A stretch of DNA of 63,502 nucleotides from Bacillus sp. AZ43 (GTDB taxonomy: Bacteria; Actinomycetota; Actinomycetes; Mycobacteriales; Geodermatophilaceae), in assembly GCA_004570425.1 (NCBI GenBank), contig SPQJ01000025.1:1-63502 (forward strand). The letters are read 5' to 3'. How positions within the stretch are numbered: position 1 is the stretch's first letter; every line of letters starts with the position of its first letter. Of this stretch, positions 59,683 to 63,502 are shown in pieces. Below the pieces are notes generated by a model. The model was not told where the DNA came from. It did not search any database and saw nothing but the letters and a program-made list of their open reading frames with translations. The translations under genes and the position numbers were made by a program.

Positions 59683-61344
59683 TTGACCCCCAGCCCGGCC
59701 CGAGTCGCCCCCGGCGACCTCGCGTCGGTCCTGTGGCGCCTCCTGGACGCCAGCTCCCGCGAGGACTCCACCGCCTTCGTCACCCTGCTCGACGACGCCG
59801 AGCCGGCGCTGAGCGGGTCGACCGAGCCCCGGTGGATCGCGTGGCGGCACGCCCTGGCCGCCCGCCGCGGTCTGATCGAGAGCGACCCGGAGGCGGTGAC
59901 CGAGGCGGTCGCGGCCGCCCGCGAGGCCCTCGACCGGTGCCCGCCGTCGGCCGAGACCGCGCTGACCCTGGCCTACCTCGCGCACGTCGAGGTGACCGCC
60001 GACCACTTCGACGCCGCGATGCTGCTCGCGGTGGACGCCAGCCTGCTCACCGAGGGGCCGACGGCGGCCGAGCCCACCCGCGCGCTGCACCAGGCGCACC
60101 GCTGGGTCTCGCTGGCCCTGTCCGGCCTGGACCTGGAGGAGCTGGCCGTCTCGCACGCCGGCCGCGGCCACCGGATCGCCGCCGTCCTGCCCGACCTGGC
60201 CGACCAGTGGCAGCTGCTGCAGCTCTCCGCCCAGCAGCACGCGGAGCTCGCCCAGACGCTGCGCCGCCGCGGCGACGGCGAGCGTGCGCGGGCGCTGGCC
60301 ACCGTCGCCATCGCCCAGGCGACCGAGGCCCGCGAGATGGCGTGGGACCCCGACCCGGCCGACGCCGACCTGCTCGACGTCGTCCAGGCCTGGGCCATGA
60401 CCTGCACCGACGACCTGGACACCGCGCTCGGCCCGCTGCGCCGGGTGCGCCGCCGGGTGCAGGAGCACGGCGGCCTGTGGCTGCGGGGCTACACCGACCT
60501 GGCGCTGGCCCGTCTCCTGGTCCGGATCGCCGACCGCGACGAGGACGCCGAGTACGGCGAGGAGGCGATCGGCCTCCTGGTCGACGCCGCCGGCGCGTTC
60601 GTCGCGTCCGGTGACCGGCGCCGGTACCGCCAGTGCCTCCTGGAGCTGGGCCAGAACTCCGCCGACCTGGGCCGCCCCGCCGAGGCGCTGCACTGGCTGG
60701 AGGCCTACCGCGCCGACACCGGCCGGGCGCACTCCCGGGGCCGAGAGATGTGGGCGGAGATGTTCGTCCGGCGCAGCCGGCTGCGCGAGGCCGAGCGGCA
60801 GGCCGCCCTGCTGCGCCGGCACGCGCTGGAGGACCCGCTCACCGGCCTCGGCAACCGGCGCAGCGCCGAGCGCCGCCTCGGGGCGCTGCAGCTCGGCGGG
60901 GAGCCGCTCTCGCTGGCCGTCGTCGACGTCGACCGGTTCAAGGAGGTCAACGACGAGGCCTCGCACACCCACGGGGACGCCGTCCTGCGCCGGGTGGCCG
61001 ACCTGCTGCGCGAGCACAGCCGCACCGGCGACGAGGTCTACCGGTGGGCGGGTGACGAGTTCCTCGTCGTCCTGCCGACGGCGACCGAGGCGCAGGCCGT
61101 CGTCGTGATGGAGCGCCTGCGGGCCGCCGTCGCGGCCGCCGACTGGAGCGACCTGATCCCGGGCCCGGTGACCGTCAGCATCGGCGTCGCGACCGCGCCG
61201 GCCGTCGACGAGGACCAGCCGGCCACCGTCGTGGGCTGGCGGGCGCTGTTCGACTCCGCGGACCTCAACCTGTTCTCGGCCAAGCGCAGCGGGCGCAACC
61301 GGGTGCGCGCGCCCGGTGTCATGCCGTCGGAGGACCCGGCGTGA
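59683..61344 (+). CDS. TPR-like - GGDEF diguanylate cyclase (first of tandem pair)
   Basis: Makes cyclic di-GMP from GTP. A 553-residue cytoplasmic protein: residues 1-370 are an all-helical TPR-like array (DALDRC..., HAGRGHRIAAVLPDLADQW, RRYRQCLLELGQNSADLGRPAEALHWLEAYR). A GGDEF domain at about 380-545 follows: DPLTGLGNRRSAERRL, VVDVDRFKEVND, YRWAGDEFLVVLP. The active-site loop is AGDEF rather than GGDEF, a form known to be active. An inhibitory I-site RxxD (RTGD) lies five residues before it. The TTG start is supported by GGAGG. Its stop overlaps the next gene (GTGA). Confidence 0.9.
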   Translation: MTPSPARVAPGDLASVLWRLLDASSREDSTAFVTLLDDAEPALSGSTEPRWIAWRHALAARRGLIESDPEAVTEAVAAAREALDRCPPSAETALTLAYLAHVEVTADHFDAAMLLAVDASLLTEGPTAAEPTRALHQAHRWVSLALSGLDLEELAVSHAGRGHRIAAVLPDLADQWQLLQLSAQQHAELAQTLRRRGDGERARALATVAIAQATEAREMAWDPDPADADLLDVVQAWAMTCTDDLDTALGPLRRVRRRVQEHGGLWLRGYTDLALARLLVRIADRDEDAEYGEEAIGLLVDAAGAFVASGDRRRYRQCLLELGQNSADLGRPAEALHWLEAYRADTGRAHSRGREMWAEMFVRRSRLREAERQAALLRRHALEDPLTGLGNRRSAERRLGALQLGGEPLSLAVVDVDRFKEVNDEASHTHGDAVLRRVADLLREHSRTGDEVYRWAGDEFLVVLPTATEAQAVVVMERLRAAVAAADWSDLIPGPVTVSIGVATAPAVDEDQPATVVGWRALFDSADLNLFSAKRSGRNRVRAPGVMPSEDPA

Positions 61345-63502
61345 CCCGCCCCGCGTGGGGCGCGTGGGACACGACGGACAGCGGACGGCGCGTTCCCGAA
61401 CACGTGCTCGACAGCGACCCGGACGCCGTGCACAGTGCGCTGGTGCCGCCCGGGACCCTGCATCACCGGGTGACGGCTGCCCTCGCCAACTGGCAGCTCG
61501 ACGACGCGGAGGAACTCCTCGCCGACGTCGAGGGGGAGCCGTCGCCCTACGTCGTCGCGGATCCCGCCGACGACGGCGGCGCCGACGCGCCCCTGTCCCT
61601 GGGGAAGGCGTGGGCCGACACGCTGCGGGCCGAGCTGCTGGTGCGCCGGCTGCGCGTCGCCGGGTTCACGCTCGTCGGCGACCCGGTGACCAACCACTCC
61701 TCCGACGAGGAGGCCCTGGACCTGCACGCGGGCGTCGCCGACCTCATCGAGGGCGCCGCCACCGGTGAGGACCCCGACCCGCGGCAGGAGTCGGCCGCGC
61801 GGGCCGCCCTGGCCATCGCGCTGGTCCGGTCGGCGAAGGCCGCCTTCGACGCCACGGACGACGACCTGCAGCGTGCCGCCGGCCTGGCCCGCCACGCCCG
61901 CATCGAGCTGCTGTCCCGGCGCATCGACGCCGCGATGGACGAGGCGGTCGAGGCCGCGAGCCTGCTCGACCCGGTGCTGCCGCCCAGCGCCCTGCTGGTC
62001 GACACGCTCGGCACCCTGGCCGGTGTCCTCGCCGACCTCGAGCTCATGCCGCTGGCCCTCGACTACCAGCGCCGCGCGTACGAGACCGCCTCGAGCGCCG
62101 CCGCCGACCCCGAGCAGGACGGCTGGGCCGGGGAGCTCGACCCCGACGTCCTCGTCGCCACGACCGCCACCTTCCTGGGCGAGCTGTGCGCCGAGCTCGG
62201 CGAGGGACTGCTCGACGACGGGGTGCCCGCGTCGGCCGCGCCCCACTTCGCCGAGGCGCGCGCCCTCGCCGAGAAGGCGCTGGAGCTGCTGCCGCCGGAG
62301 AGCACCGGCGTCGTGACCGCGCAGGTCGTGCACGGCTGGGCGCTGGTGGGCCTCGGCGAGCACGAGGCCGCCGTCGGGCCGCTGCGCGCCGCCGTCCGGA
62401 TCACCTCGGCGACCGCCGACCGAGCCCAGCTCGCCTCGGCACAGCTGGCGCTGGGCCGGGCCCTGCGCCGGCAGGGCGAGGTGACCGAGGCCGACCAGCA
62501 CCTGGTCTCGGCGCTGAACCTGGCCACCGAGCACGGGCTGCCGCGGCTGCGCCGGGCGGCGCTGCGCGAGCTCTGCACGCTGCACGCCGAGCTGGACGAC
62601 GCCGGGCGGGCGCTGCCCTACCTGCAGGCCTACCTCGCCGACGAGCTGGACCGGGTGGACGAGCGGCGCACCCGCTGGGTGGAGCTGTTCGGACGCCGCA
62701 AGAGCCTGCTGGAGACCGAGCGGGCCGCCGGCCAGCTGCGCCGCCAGGCCTACGAGGACCCGCTCACCCACCTGCCGAACCGGCGCTACGCGGAGGCCCG
62801 GCTGGACGGGCTGCTCTCGACCGGTGGCGCGCCGGCGCTGGCGGTGGTCGACGTCGACCGGTTCAAGGGCATCAACGACGCGTTCGGCCACCCCGCCGGC
62901 GACGCCGCCCTGCGCACCGTCGCCGAGCTGCTCGTGGCCGGGGTGCGCGACACCGACGAGGTGTGCCGCTGGGCCGGCGACGAGTTCGTCATCCTGCTCC
63001 CGGACACCACCGCGGAGCAGGGCGAGCGCGCGCTGGAGCGGATCCGCCGCTCGGTGGCCACCTACGACTGGGCCTCGCTGGGCATCGACATCCCGGTGAC
63101 GATCAGCGTCGGCATCGCGTCGGCCGCCCGCGGCGACGACCGGCGGACGCTGTTCGCCGCCGCCGACGGCGTGCTCTACGACGCCAAGCGCAGCGGCCGC
63201 GACCGCGTGGTCCGGCTGTCGGCCGTGACCCAGACCCGCGCCCCGGGCGGCAGCCCGCTCGACGCGCTGTTCGGCGCCCCCGCGCCGGCCGCCGACGACC
63301 CGACCGCCGCAGACACCCCTGCCGAGGAGGCCGCGGCCGTGACGGTCCCGGACGTGCCCGTCCCGCCGGCCCCGCGGACCGCACGGTGCTCGACGGGCAG
63401 CTCCAGGACGCGATCCGGCAGATCGATGGCACCGGCAAGATCGTGGCCACGATCAGCCCCGAAGATGTCCGCAAGGCGGGCGCGAAGTCGAAGTCCAGCC
63501 TG
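61341..63502 (+). CDS. TPR - GGDEF diguanylate cyclase (second of pair, runs off window)
   Basis: A second cyclase of the same design, 720 codons visible. Its N-terminal part (to about residue 460) is another helical TPR-like array (QLALGRALRRQGEVTEADQHL, ALRELCTLHAELDDAGRALPYLQ). GGDEF domain: DPLTHLPNRRYAEARL, VVDVDRFKGINDAFGHPAGDAAL, RWAGDEFVILLP, with I-site RDTD five residues before AGDEF. The GTG at 61341 overlaps the first gene's stop, so both are made from one message. After about 63365 the frame becomes Arg/Ser-rich while another frame becomes protein-like, so a frameshift or a new gene start is suspected. The C-terminus is not in the window. Confidence 0.85.
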   Translation, partial: MTRPAWGAWDTTDSGRRVPEHVLDSDPDAVHSALVPPGTLHHRVTAALANWQLDDAEELLADVEGEPSPYVVADPADDGGADAPLSLGKAWADTLRAELLVRRLRVAGFTLVGDPVTNHSSDEEALDLHAGVADLIEGAATGEDPDPRQESAARAALAIALVRSAKAAFDATDDDLQRAAGLARHARIELLSRRIDAAMDEAVEAASLLDPVLPPSALLVDTLGTLAGVLADLELMPLALDYQRRAYETASSAAADPEQDGWAGELDPDVLVATTATFLGELCAELGEGLLDDGVPASAAPHFAEARALAEKALELLPPESTGVVTAQVVHGWALVGLGEHEAAVGPLRAAVRITSATADRAQLASAQLALGRALRRQGEVTEADQHLVSALNLATEHGLPRLRRAALRELCTLHAELDDAGRALPYLQAYLADELDRVDERRTRWVELFGRRKSLLETERAAGQLRRQAYEDPLTHLPNRRYAEARLDGLLSTGGAPALAVVDVDRFKGINDAFGHPAGDAALRTVAELLVAGVRDTDEVCRWAGDEFVILLPDTTAEQGERALERIRRSVATYDWASLGIDIPVTISVGIASAARGDDRRTLFAAADGVLYDAKRSGRDRVVRLSAVTQTRAPGGSPLDALFGAPAPAADDPTAADTPAEEAAAVTVPDVPVPPAPRTARCSTGSSRTRSGRSMAPARSWPRSAPKMSARRARSRSPA

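Overview
The window is about 63.5 kb of very GC-rich chromosome. Coding density is high, NTGA start/stop overlaps are frequent, and GTG, TTG and even CTG starts occur. The gene content points to an actinobacterium: a GQYL-ended proteasome activator, DUF2510/SHOCT proteins, a folP2-type DHPS and an htdX-fabG4-fadA2-like block. My best guess is Geodermatophilaceae (Blastococcus/Geodermatophilus/Modestobacter); this rests on composition and gene repertoire, not on a search. Nothing resembles a prophage, transposon, CRISPR array or plasmid backbone. No intergenic gap exceeds about 300 bp.

Layout. 1-9.7 kb: membrane-protein fragment, Nudix hydrolase, MaoC-like dehydratase, LOG-family protein, alpha/beta hydrolase, geranylgeranyl-reductase-like flavoprotein, PhoD phosphatase, a PlsC-like protein without its catalytic His, a Suv3-type helicase and a DUF2510-SHOCT protein. 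9.7-14.2 kb: a response regulator, sensor kinase and GerMN lipoprotein operon (a short MtrAB-LpqB/CseABC-like design), two overlapping STAS genes, a membrane-anchored protein and tRNA-Ser(UGA). 14.3-15.8 kb: a secreted hydrolase between two ~97-bp direct repeats. 15.8-26 kb: an ABC importer with two permeases and no binding protein, an IclR regulator and MFS transporter, then a complete peptide-type ABC importer. 26-35.6 kb: HMG-CoA reductase and a lipid block (acyl-CoA dehydrogenase, HtdX-, FabG4- and FadA2-like genes, TetR, acyl-CoA-oxidase-like flavoprotein), then a TRIC-family membrane protein.

35.6-40.3 kb: a multi-GAF/PAS SpoIIE phosphatase divergent from an EAL protein, a DUF1059 peptide and an HU protein. 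40.5-48.7 kb: serine hydrolase, a second MaoC paralogue, FolP2, an orphan of unusual composition, VOC and PaaI proteins, a 4CL-type ligase, a quinone oxidoreductase and the proteasome activator Bpa/PafE. 48.8-56 kb: chemoreceptor, two HAD phosphatases with serS, GuaB1, a zincin and a GroES-like protein. 56-63.5 kb: MarR with an MMPL pump, pheA, and two coupled TPR-GGDEF cyclases, the second running off the window.

Three themes stand out. Cyclic-di-GMP and partner-switching genes recur (two cyclases with intact I-sites, one EAL protein, one SpoIIE phosphatase, two STAS proteins). Fatty-acyl metabolism is concentrated at 27-35 kb and 41-47 kb. Many starts look leaderless, with a TANNNT -10 box 6-8 nt before the start codon. 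The most unusual non-coding signal is an element that directly follows the stop codon of four unrelated genes; the second is the hairpin-bearing direct repeat flanking the secreted hydrolase.
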